Positions 10,381-18,420 of a stretch of DNA of 28,125 nucleotides are shown in pieces. The stretch is from contig JAQGAU010000440.1 of NCBI GenBank assembly GCA_034698045.1, positions 1-28,125 on the forward strand, in the 5' to 3' direction. The position numbers and the translations under genes were made by a program. This stretch comes from Paramacrobiotus richtersi. Lineage: Eukaryota; Tardigrada; Eutardigrada; Parachela; Macrobiotidae. The notes beneath the pieces were generated by a model that worked only from the letters and a program-made list of their open reading frames with translations, was not told the DNA's origin and ran no database searches. Position 1 is the stretch's first letter. Every line of letters begins with the position of its first letter.

Positions 10381-10920
10381 TTGTTGCTGAAGGAAATTAG
10401 CGGACGAATTGTGCCGGATTGTGTGGAGATAACTGTCACTGGTGCAGCCTGCACTGTATAAGCTGGTTTACATGGAAACGAGCTTGCCATACTTCACAGT
10501 CGTGAGTACAAGCCTCGCCGGGATGTATGCCCCAAGCACCAAGGAAATGGATAGTTAATTTCTCGGGTTATGTTTTTTAATGTGATATAATTTACGGAAA
10601 ACCGGTTACTCACGGTAGGAACACACTTTTTTCTAACTGCGACTACAACCGGGAAGCTCCAGTCGGACTCTGAATCCCGAATTAGTCATTGTGCTAGCAT
10701 CGCGTCTACATGTTGTTGAACTAGTTGCCTTTTCCGCAAGCGAATTCAAGCAGGCTTGCTTTTATTTGGTTTGGCATCGCCTGTGTTGATTGACGTTGTT
10801 GACATTGTTGACGATAGACTTAGCAGTCGTCATATAATTAGCATGAAGTACTGATTTCACAGTGCTATATTTAGTAAAATGATAATCCGCGAGCAAGAAA
10901 TAATTTTTACGACTTTTCGA
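10381..10920. other. Stretch without a gene; weak echoes of the 510-bp repeat
   Basis: No coding region is supported. At about 10440-10550 two phrases (GCAGCCTGCACT and GTATGCCC.AAGCACCAAGG) resemble the unit repeated at 11.4-11.6 and 12.9-13.0 kb, so an older copy of that unit may lie here. Confidence 0.35.
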
Positions 10921-11301
10921 CTAATTAGCTGGCCATGGCTGGATATGTGATCGACGGCGGACCATCGCTGGTAGACCGGATTTTTTTCGTGGCCGGCGGA
11001 ATATTGCAGGATCAAATCTATTTCGACGATACGTACATGCACAACCGGCTTTGTGCGGATGCACATAGCCGGGAACGCGCACCATTATCAATTTCAAGCC
11101 CCTTCTATGATGGTGCATCGAGCGTTTCCAGTCTTTAGACCTATCTCTTCCACTTGAGCGCTGAAATTCGTTCGGCGTCAAAAAGCCGACGGTATTGACA
11201 AAGGTACACGAGCCTTTGCTGCCTTTACATAGCCGAGATCTTAACAAATCCCCGGGATTTACTCCACACTTGACCTCGAAAACCAAATCATTGCCTGACA
11301 C
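10921..11301 (-). CDS. SAND-domain exon, copy A (best preserved SAND)
   Basis: SAND domains bind DNA in animal transcription regulators such as DEAF1, GMEB and Sp100. The 126-codon minus-strand frame starts NDLVFEVKCGV (residues 4-14). It continues through GSCTFVNTVGF and LTPNEFQ (30-47) to the hallmark KDWKRS (56-61) on a basic helix. A tail with HPHKAGCACTY (81-91) resembles the CxC extension after SAND in DEAF1/GMEB-type proteins. It has no internal stop. The apparent GTG start is better read as part of a 3' splice site: the minus strand has a T-rich tract ending TTTCGTGTCAG just before GCAATGATTTGG. It is therefore probably an exon of a larger gene or element, ending at a TAG at 10921. 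Related copies are at 9.6, 12.7 and 22.9 kb. Confidence 0.75.
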   Translation of the reverse strand: MSGNDLVFEVKCGVNPGDLLRSRLCKGSKGSCTFVNTVGFLTPNEFQRSSGRDRSKDWKRSMHHHRRGLKLIMVRVPGYVHPHKAGCACTYRRNRFDPAIFRRPRKKSGLPAMVRRRSHIQPWPAN

Positions 11302-11680
11302 GAAAGACGCAAAACTGCAGCAAAAAGCTACTACATAGCACTAGCGCGGTACCCGGAGGGCGCGTGGTTTGAGATGGGTTTTCATCAGTTTTTCCTATAG
11401 GTTCCAATTCTACTTGGTTAACCAAGCTTATCCAATGCAGCCTGCACTAGTGGCCGTTACTTCCATGCAACTTGACACAGTTCGTCTGGTAAATTTTTTC
11501 AACAACAAGTGATGCCACAAACAGTTACCATATCACATCATACCCCTCTTCCTTGCCCACGTGCTGTTCCAGATCGAAGTATGCCCAAAGCACCAAGGTT
11601 ACAGGAGCCGAGAATTTTTTTCAACAACGAGTTTGTAGTGCACACTACAGAATGCCTGCACAGTACCTGGTTTTAGGTCA
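11164..11680 (-). repeat. ~510-bp direct repeat, unit A
   Basis: Unit A (11164-11680) and unit B (12617-13124) align along their full length in the same orientation with scattered substitutions and small indels. On the minus strand each holds about 380 bp of non-coding, intron-like DNA followed by the first half of the SAND exon. The units flank the transposase relic. Unit A is continuous with the rest of the SAND exon, whereas unit B is cut off. Confidence 0.85.
11302..11330 (-). other. Predicted 3' splice site before SAND exon
   Basis: On the minus strand a pyrimidine-rich tract (GCTTTTTGCTGCAGTTTTGC region) leads to GTGTCAG, just upstream of GCAATGATTTGG. Unit B has the equivalent TTTTGTGACAG. 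Copy 3 at 22.88 kb instead reads straight from a coding exon into the same position, which supports this being a real intron end. Confidence 0.5.
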
Positions 11681-12516
11681 ACCGAAGTCGAGTGCACCTG
11701 ACCCGTAGGTTAGCATGACAGTTCGCTCAGTTCTTTCTTCAGGACAATACATGATATAGGTCCACACACCGGGGCGTTGGTTAGGCTCAGTGAAATTTGT
11801 AAGCATCAACAATTTGGCATTTGTAATTATTGATTCTGAAAGGGTGAACTCCGCACAAAATTGGTCGAATTCACTATCCAAGTCTTGGTAATATCCTCTC
11901 AGGTCGGACACAGGATCAACGTCAAGCACTATGCCGAATGTTAGAATATAGCACTTGTGAAGCATAAGCAGGTCATGTAAGATCTCTACTTTTGGCTCGA
12001 CCGCGTTTTGCGCTGATACTCTCCACGTCCGATGATGCTTTCCGCTAACATTCACTCTTGATGCAGAAATAGCATCTCGATAGTTTTCAAGACCTCTAGT
12101 TGGTTCATGCCGGACTGCGATTTTAGGAAAGTGTTTCTGATCGTTGAGTTTGCAGTTTCCGCCGTGTTGTTCTGGGCTAGCCGGTCTTCAAATCCTGCGG
12201 CAAGACGGGCTGCAAGGATCACATTCTCACGAAGCTTTGCCCTTTTTCTGGGAATCATGGAAGAAGACAAGAATCCTTCGTGTCTGTTCTCCCATCCTGG
12301 CCCCAGGTTTGCGAGCACCGCGACAAACTCCTCAACGGTAGCACAGTCCCCGAGCCCTTTAGTATACTCGTTGCATTTCGGATTGGCGCTACCAAAGATA
12401 TCTGCCATGGTTTGGGCTGCGTCATCTGCATGGACTTCTGGAAAATGTTCTTGGAAAAAACGTTCGGTCGCAGCTTTGACATGGAGCGTGCAGAGCATGT
12501 GCTTGGCGTTTGGCAC
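11678..12516 (-). pseudogene. MULE-type transposase, C-terminal part, frameshifted
   Basis: The 154-codon frame from 12516 begins PNAKHMLCTLHVKAATERFF, the usual segment after the second catalytic Asp of MULE transposases (NA..LLC..H). It continues with MADIFGS, YTKGL.DC..VEEF and NNTAETANSTIRN, which match a family of uncharacterised transposase-like proteins I know from cnidarians, molluscs and fish. At 12055 a stop overlaps a frame change, and the next frame continues with VSGKHHRTWRVSAQN, as that family does, for about 120 more codons to a TGA at 11678. The N-terminal half with the first catalytic residues is missing; homology ends near 12550. The flanks are the ~510-bp repeats. It may be related to the source of the Mutator-like element at 20.3 kb, but no direct link is visible. 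Confidence 0.65.
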
Positions 12517-12556
12517 TAAACGTCTGCAAATTTTCGGGTCATATTAGGCAATGCGG

Positions 12557-12620
12557 CACACTATCTATGGCACCTGCTTACACAGGGATTAAAAAATTAC
12601 TTACGCGTACGAACATAAAT
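12557..12620. repeat. 64-bp dispersed repeat, copy 2
   Basis: Nearly identical to 9769-9832. It sits between the upstream broken edge of the transposase relic and the broken edge of SAND copy B. It may mark a rearrangement breakpoint or be a short mobile unit. Confidence 0.85.
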
Positions 12621-12768
12621 TCGTTCGGCGTCAAAAAGCCGACGCTACTGACAAATGTACACAAGCCTTTACTGCTTTTACATAGGTGAGATCTTCACAA
12701 ATCCCCAGGATTTACTCCGCACTTGACCACGAGAACCAAATCATTGCCTGTCACAAAAGACGCAAAAC
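12617..12768 (-). pseudogene. SAND-domain exon, copy B (truncated)
   Basis: The minus strand encodes the start of SAND (NDLV.VVKCGV... through GFLTP.EF) and stops before the KDWK box, where the 64-bp repeat begins. It is preceded by the same intron-like sequence and 3' splice site as copy A. With the DNA-binding helix missing, it is non-functional. Confidence 0.65.
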
Positions 12769-13124
12769 TGCAGGAAAAAGCTACTAGCACTAACGCGGTG
12801 CCCGGAGGGCGCGTGGTTCGAGATGGGTTTTCATCAGTTTTTCCTATAGGTTCCAATTCTTAACCAAGCTTATCCAATGCAGCCTGCACTAGTGGCCGTT
12901 ACTTCCATCCAACTTGACACAGTTCGTCTGGTAAATTTTTTCAACAACAAGTGATGCCACAAACAGTTACCATATCACATCATACCCCTCTTCCTTGCCC
13001 ACGTGCTGTTCCAGATCGAAGTATGCCCAAAGCACCAATGTTACAGTAGCCGAGAATTTTTTCAACAACGAGTTTGTAGTGCACACTACAGAATGCCTGC
13101 ACAGTACTCACTGCTTTTAGGTCA
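12617..13124 (-). repeat. ~510-bp direct repeat, unit B
   Basis: Second unit of the direct repeat described at 11164-11680. Its outer edge (GACCTAAAAGCA on the minus strand) equals the outer edge of unit A. Its inner edge is the point where the SAND exon is interrupted by the 64-bp repeat. Confidence 0.85.
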
Positions 13125-13760
13125 TGCTTATCCTGAAATCGTCAATGCAAGCGTACAGTAGCATCGCCTGTATCGGTCCCTGTAGTATCGTGGTTAATGC
13201 GCCATTGTAATAAGCAATACTTCACAGTCACAATAAATGATCCTTCGATTCGTGTCCTCTTTTGTAATCCATTTTTACGCTTTGAAGATTCTCGGTCAGA
13301 GCCGCCAACACGTCAAGAACATTTTTTTGCAGCGAGCAAAAAAAATATGATTTCTAAAGAGAGTAACTTGTCACGTCAGCGCTGTCCCTAATACTGCCGA
13401 CAGGAATTTGTTACTAATAAATATTTCCTCCGATCTATTCAAGATCGGTTCAATTGCTTGTTAGAAGATTGTTGGTTACTCTCCTGAGCTTTGTCCAACA
13501 GGTTAAACAGACGGTTTCCGACAATTTTATTCCTAGTGCAACATTTATCCGAATTCGCCGATAGAAAGGCACCTCTTTTACCTTATTCAAAAAATATTGA
13601 AAAAGGTCCCTTAACACGTCCACTGATTTGACATCTCGTGGATCTGCGTTGCTTTTGATACGGATAGGCTCACTGCACGAGACAAGAAGCGCTTTCCTTG
13701 CAGGTATGCCGTATTTTGAGAAAAACATCACAAATTCCCCGGAAAGGTTACGAACATTAA
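13125..13760. other. Stretch without a firm gene
   Basis: Open frames occur on both strands (13450-13830 minus, 13628-13927 plus), but only the end of the plus-strand part can be tied to a known protein (see the integrase relic). The remainder could be pol sequence too decayed to recognise. No reverse transcriptase motif was found. Confidence 0.35.
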
Positions 13761-14406
13761 GTGTAAATTTCTGGCTCCAGAATGGAATTCTATTACAAGG
13801 TTGTCGGTCGATAGTGGAGAAAGAAGACATTTGTCAGTATTACCTAAAGTACTATGGGAAATTGTGCTGGAAACTGCAACGATCACGGAGAAAGTCTCGC
13901 ACATCTGTGATACACAAAATGCCTTGAGGTCATGATTCAGCGGTTTTACTTTAAGGACATGAATAAGATAGCACGACACTACAGTGCTTCATGTCATGTG
14001 TGTCAAGCGCGCAATCCAGGAAGGTCGTCAGCAGTTTATATCCAGCTTGTGCAAATACCGCACCAACCAATGACACACAAGACAGTCATCAGCAGGATGT
14101 AAATACATCATTACATCAGTTTGTGAATTGACCAACTTTTTAGCAGCTATCTGTAAGGACACATACCGCCTTATCCGCTGCAGACGTCAAATTTATGAAA
14201 TATGTCGACGATATGGTTTTCAACTTGTACTACGGCATGATCGAAGAACTTGGTTTTTGGACGAGTTGATATCGGATATGTAAAAAATAATCGATGCGAA
14301 GCAAGTCCCCAGTACCGCTAATCCTCCGCAGACACAAGGACGATTAGAATCTAAGCATAAGCCTTTAAGTTCATGTTTGGCCAAAATTTGTAATCGAAAA
14401 AGGTAG
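13760..14406 (+). pseudogene. Retroelement integrase relic 1 (zinc-binding region plus core)
   Basis: At 13770-13930, in two frames, a piece reads as the region leading to the integrase zinc-binding fold (NGILLQG, then VLPKVLWEIVLE). At 13938-14000 comes FYFKDMNKIARHYSASCHVC, the typical end of the H2C2 zinc finger. After a stop and frame change at 14100 the core continues in one frame from 14104 to 14406 (YIITSVCELTNFLAAI, RYGFQLVLRHDRRTWF, TQGRLESKHK). The second Asp (14239-14241) and the Glu (14347-14349) are separated by 35 residues as in D,D(35)E enzymes. The first Asp seems replaced and a TAA interrupts at 14281. Dead. Confidence 0.75.
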
Positions 14407-14525
14407 CAATTAGTCACAGTCACAGTGTCTTGGATTATTTTCGCAATCAATGCTGCACATTAGAAGGCATAGAAAACTGAGCCTGGTTATCCGGTTGAGA
14501 AAAAACAACGCGATTTGAAAAACCG

Positions 14526-15098
14526 TTGCCAAAATCGCATAGCGGAAACAAGAACATTACTGTTATGATTGATATTTTTACTAAGTACGTGGGAGCGGCT
14601 CCATTAATAACCGAAACTGCAAAGGAAGTGGCCGATTACTTTGTGAAAAATGTGACACATCCGCTTGGTGCACCGAAAGTCCTGAATACGGACAGAGGAA
14701 CACATTTCTGAAACATATTGAATGGCAAAGTTTACAGAATTCTCCATATGCAGCATGTACTTGGATCGGCGTACCATCCTGAGGTTATGGGCCAAGTTGA
14801 ACGGCGGTCTGAACAATTCAATACGTTTTTATACAAGACATGGAAGAACCGCTGTCAAGCGCCTTATGCAAACCCAACACGAGTTGGTCTAGGACGGAAG
14901 TTTTGGTGTAAATCGTTCAAACGCCGTAACGTAAAAGCGGGTTTTGGACACTGTTTGTACAGAAATGAAAACATGACAAGGAGTTTCGAACCGAACATCA
15001 AAGTCAATTGGGTCAGTATGCATCACCGATTTTTTTTACGACTCTACGACCGTTGCGCAAGCGAGAGAAATGTGATTCAAGGTTACCCAAGACAGTAA
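14526..15098 (+). pseudogene. Retroelement integrase relic 2 (core with all three catalytic residues)
   Basis: A single reading frame, interrupted only by a TGA at 14709-14711, encodes an rve-type core. It runs PKSHSGNKNITVMIDIFTKY with the first Asp at 14571-14573, LNTDRGTHF with the second Asp at 14691-14693, and AYHPEVMGQVERR with the Glu at 14799-14801. The last two are 35 residues apart. The upstream Gly-Pro-Leu-Pro box is partly visible (LPKSH). The C-terminal 80 residues are basic and unassigned. The core differs clearly from relic 1 immediately upstream, so a second element family is represented. The junction lies somewhere in 14407-14525. Confidence 0.8.
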
Positions 15099-15108
15099 CG
15101 TTTTCAGT

Positions 15109-15330
15109 TTGACCGTAAGGCAAACCGCAGCCGTTCGGGACAAAATAACATACTTTTTGTTACACATTCTCTGTGTACTTTCCAGTGTTAACGCATCAGA
15201 ACAGTTCGATCCGCGTTTGCGTAGTTTGAGACGTCATGCTTCAAATTTGTCACAATGTGATTTGCGACTCGCAGTGATCCCATTTCTATTGCAAATTGTG
15301 TGCACAGTGATGTGCATGAAATGTATGTGA
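15109..15330 (+). other. Short frame with signal-peptide-like start
   Basis: A 73-codon frame just after the integrase relic has a hydrophobic run (ITYFLLHILCVLSSVNA) followed by a polar stretch, then a second hydrophobic run near its end. This looks like a secretory leader. In some retroelements a third frame follows integrase at this position, but the frame is too short to identify and may be chance. Confidence 0.2.
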
Positions 15331-15905
15331 TTCTGCTAACCTGCAGTTATGTGCATGTGACTGTAGATCTTGCATAAAATGTGTAAGACTTTATGCATAT
15401 ATGCACATTTATGTAGTTTAGTTTATCACACAGCTGGATTCGGCAAGTAACGGCCCAATTCTTCCAAGGTCAGCCATTCCGAACCAACGAGGACAGCGCC
15501 ATCCGAATACGGCCCATCCTATTCTCAGTACCAGTTCTGGTGGTGACTAATGACGCGCATGGTCTGAACGTTTTCGTAAATTCAAAAAATGGTCGCTCAC
15601 GAACAACGATTGATCTCATCAACTGCTTCAGTAAGGATTGCCGCACGGAAGAGAATTAAAACTTTATAACGGCTGCAACTATATGAAGTCTGACCAGGCT
15701 ACTAGGTGGTAATTTGCATTATACTTCATTTATATCACACTAGCGAAAACCGCGGACGATCACTACATGTACAGTAATAATAGGAACGATCGACGGTAGC
15801 AGTAGCATGGGAAACCATAAAGTAATCTGTCTGTAAGCGCATGTGCGGCGATGCCGTGAACTTGTGCTCATATAAATTTTGTCGTAACGTTCCTTTGGCG
15901 TGGCT
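15331..15905. other. Stretch without a gene
   Basis: Nothing coding is supported. A TGCATGTG/ATGCATATATGCACAT-rich patch at about 15310-15410 is self-complementary and AT-rich. No paired transposon ends were found. Confidence 0.5.
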
Positions 15906-16096
15906 GAGCTTATGAAGACAATATGAGGATTTTTTGGAGCTCCAAAAACCGCATTAGGCAGAAGAAACTTTCGTTATCAGGGTAGCTGAAATAGAAACAA
16001 TGGCGGGTATAATGATGAAGTTGAATATGTAAACGTAGGGAAATAAGGAATAGCTCGTCGTCGTCTGGCCAACTGAAAAAATAACTGTTCAGCAAA

Positions 16097-16726
16097 TCAG
16101 AGACTAAGCAGAAGGTGATATTCGGTTAAATCATGGAGATCCGCAAAACCATATTCTTTCAAAGAACCCAATTTGTCGGGGCGAAATAGCATGAAATATT
16201 GCATGCACTTGACGAGGAGTATTCGTCCGTTGATCCGTTTCGTATTCATACAGTATTCATGGTACATTCCTCTGACAAGTCCGCTACCAACTGTCTGACA
16301 TTCTCTGATTAATTGTTCTGGAGTGGCTTTATATGAAATCATAAATTCGTCAAAGGAATAAATAGGCGCAGGAACTGTGTTGTTAGAATGGGGTGTATTC
16401 ATGAGGGGTCTAGAGGGATCCGAGTAGGTCATATCTGACCGATAGGGTAATATCTGAGTTTTTTGAAACATTTTTTTGTATAGGAGCGCGTTGTGGAAGC
16501 CAGGCCAGTTTGTTGGCTCATTCAGTTCATTTATGACTCTTGGCCATTTGTCGGAAAGTCTTTGGTGGGGATTGTCGTCCCATTGTATTACAGATGGAAT
16601 ATAAAATAAGGGAAATGATGAATAATGGTCCAATCTTGAGGAGAATGTGAGAAAGGTCACGTTGATCCCGCGTAGCTTACTGCTTCCGCCTGCGTTGTGA
16701 AAAAGGTCAGGTTGATCCCGCGTAGC
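16097..16726 (-). CDS. Unrecognised coding exon or relic, at least 187 codons
   Basis: The minus strand is open from 16726 to a TGA at 16097, one of the longest frames in the window. The composition is protein-like (Trp, Pro, Tyr, Asp well spread) and the piece NPHQRLSDKWPRVINELNEP looks conserved in character. The first in-frame ATG is about 64 codons into the 187-codon part, so the true start or an upstream exon lies elsewhere, or the gene is decayed. A 50-bp tandem duplication (16661-16760) covers the upstream end and shifts the frame there. Downstream, 16095-15910 holds another open frame. A TATTTTTTCAG acceptor-like string lies on the minus strand just past the stop. No domain recognised. 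Confidence 0.4.
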   Translation of the reverse strand, partial: ATRDQPDLFHNAGGSSKLRGINVTFLTFSSRLDHYSSFPLFYIPSVIQWDDNPHQRLSDKWPRVINELNEPTNWPGFHNALLYKKMFQKTQILPYRSDMTYSDPSRPLMNTPHSNNTVPAPIYSFDEFMISYKATPEQLIRECQTVGSGLVRGMYHEYCMNTKRINGRILLVKCMQYFMLFRPDKLGSLKEYGFADLHDLTEYHLLLSL

Positions 16727-16760
16727 TTACTGCTTCCGCCTGCGTTGTGAAAAAGGTCAC
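16661..16760. repeat. 50-bp tandem duplication, two copies
   Basis: GTTGATCCCGCGTAGCTTAC and the 30 bases after it are repeated exactly (16661-16710, 16711-16760) apart from one C/G difference at the GGTCA(C/G) joint. It is a recent slippage or duplication event. Further GGTCAC motifs flank it. Confidence 0.9.
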
Positions 16761-17640
16761 TTTAAAGTTGCTCCGGAGTTACTGCGGCTTGAAGGTCACG
16801 TCAGGTAGAGAAAAAATTTTGTTCGGAAAGGAAGGATCATAGGAACCACGCTCTCTACCACTTGTAGTCTGTATCGGCGTATAGCTATAACATCTAGTAT
16901 ACGGCAAAGCAGGAAAAGGGATGTAGACTTTAATGAAGATCTGGCTGACGATTACACCACAGCTGCATAGCGCTTAACCATAAAGCAGCCTTGAACCTAC
17001 TAGAAGGTTCAAGATGGAAAAAATCAATACACAGCATCCCGAGTGTTCGGGAACACTCGGGATGCAGCTCAAAATATAAACGATCGATATACGCACGCAC
17101 GCTCGTGCGTCAATGAGATAAATCAATAACACATTATACGGACCACTATCATCCATGTATGTAGGGAAACCCTACATTACTGAGCTTCGCTAGTCCACTA
17201 TGAGGAGATCCGGTAAAAGACTATCCGCTCCACTATTCCTTTACGAGAAAAACCGGAAAAAGACCAAACTAACAATTCGCAATGATGAATTCCAGTACTG
17301 TGCATGAAAACAATGACACTGTGAGAGCAGTGGTGCATAAAGCTGAAGAATTAAAAAAGACTTTATGAACTCGCCATTCAGATAACGCATTACCCACCGA
17401 AATACCGTTTTAAGCCCACAAAAGGTTTTCATAAGAAAACTATCTACGTGTGTAACGGAGAAAGAAAATTTGATAATCACGTCAAAAATGTTTAGAGGCA
17501 CATGCCCTTTCTCATGATATACGCATAGATCAATGGACGACTCCTGCACTAAAGAAGTGTGCAGTAAGTCTTACTCTATGACCGTAGTCGCTTACGTGAT
17601 TCAAGTAGACACAGATTTGGCTACGAGAAGCTGGATCCTC
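16761..17640. other. Stretch without a recognised gene; clustered hairpins
   Basis: Three inverted repeats lie close together: 16991-17012 (TTGAACCT / AGGTTCAA), 17034-17065 (15-bp perfect stem GCATCCCGAGTGTTC with a 2-base centre) and 17095-17110 (ACGCACG / CGTGCGT). A minus-strand 102-codon frame (17549-17241) is hydrophobic, Phe/Leu-rich, and not recognised. Confidence 0.45.
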
Positions 17641-17789
17641 AACCTTCGTTGAATCTGGAATCCACGGTTTCGGCACCAATATGTGAGACACTGGTACAGC
17701 TTAGGCACATTTACAGCGTACGATGGACAAGAATTACTTTCTGTATAACTTTAATCGGTCGATCGGGTGATCGGAGCCTCATCAGGCTG

Positions 17790-18420
17790 TGCAATCCAAC
17801 GCGTTGCTGTCCATTTATTATTCACATCAACTTGCCTGCAAGGAACGTTATTGCTGTCAGTCAATTGCTTATCTTGCACGTACTTCCACGCGAGTAAGTT
17901 CAACTTACCCGTCGATTTCGACGGGGAAGTTAAACTTGCACGTACTTGCACGCGGGTAAGATAAGCAATTGACTGTTAGCATTGTGCTTGAGAACAAAAT
18001 TATACAGATCTGCGATTTCGGTTTGGTTAGGCAATGTTCTGTATATTTTCAAAATGCCTGCGACCCATACTCCTGCCAAAGTTTAGCCGCGTCCGAGTGG
18101 AACAGTTTGTTAAGAGCGGCTGACATAACCACTCGCATACGCCTGTTTTTGATTGCAGGAAGTAAAAGTCCAAGCCAAACGGATAGCAGCGGCACGTTTT
18201 TGCACGAAAGGAAATATTCAGGAAAATCAGATGATTGGCCTCGTAAGATTCTTTTGGGGTAACTGTTCTCCTTTGGAAAAGCGCCGTGCTATAACGTATT
18301 AACAAGGATTTACGTTGCTGACATTAAGTTAGCCCTTTTACAAGGAGTCTGGAGTCAGCATAGATATTCACCTGCCTCGGGTATAGTTCGTATGCGTCTG
18401 ATCAGGATGTGGTCAGGTAC
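17790..18420 (+). pseudogene. Tyrosine-kinase catalytic domain pseudogene
   Basis: Protein tyrosine kinases transfer phosphate to Tyr. The visible parts are a degraded catalytic loop HINLPARN (17823-17846; kinases have HRDLAARN), then ENKIIQICDFGLVR with the DFG box at 18014-18022. From about 18159, after a TTTTTGATTGCAG acceptor, come VQAKRIA in one frame and ERKYSGKSDDW in another (kinases have YS.KSDVW). Then LFSFGK, VADIKLALLQG and SPASGIVRMRLIRMW match subdomains X-XI. Broken features are loss of the catalytic HRD Asp, an in-frame TAA at 18260 after KILLG, a frame change and a 128-bp insertion (17853-17980) inside the loop. The rest of the kinase is not visible. Closest in style to receptor-type kinases, but the family is uncertain. 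Confidence 0.75.
17853..17980. mobile_element. 128-bp hairpin element inserted in kinase relic, 3-bp target duplication
   Basis: The ends are inverted repeats of about 23 bp (GCTGTCAGTCAATTGCTTAT left; right end matches with two mismatches), and ATT flanks both sides (17850-17852, 17981-17983). The centre is a second inverted repeat (17896-17915 with 17918-17937, two mismatches). Between outer and inner arms the two sides carry a direct, not inverted, copy of about 23 bp (GCACGTACTT.CACGCG.GTAAG). Removing the element and one ATT restores an open kinase frame, which fixes the boundaries. A 3-bp duplication fits PIF/Harbinger-type elements; no transposase is present. Confidence 0.75.

Noticed and set aside
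12107-12547. 146-codon plus-strand frame
   Set aside because: Antisense to the MULE-type transposase frame, which has recognisable motifs.
11164-13124. The ~510-bp direct repeats as long terminal repeats of a retrotransposon
   Set aside because: They contain SAND exon sequence and an intron end, do not start TG and end CA with a target duplication, and enclose a DNA-transposon transposase instead of gag-pol.
14201-14212. Tyr-Val-Asp-Asp, the reverse transcriptase active-site motif, in one plus-strand frame
   Set aside because: The frame is short and the neighbouring frame is clearly integrase (RYGFQLVLRHDRRTWF with correct D-E spacing). The YVDD is a chance reading in the wrong register.
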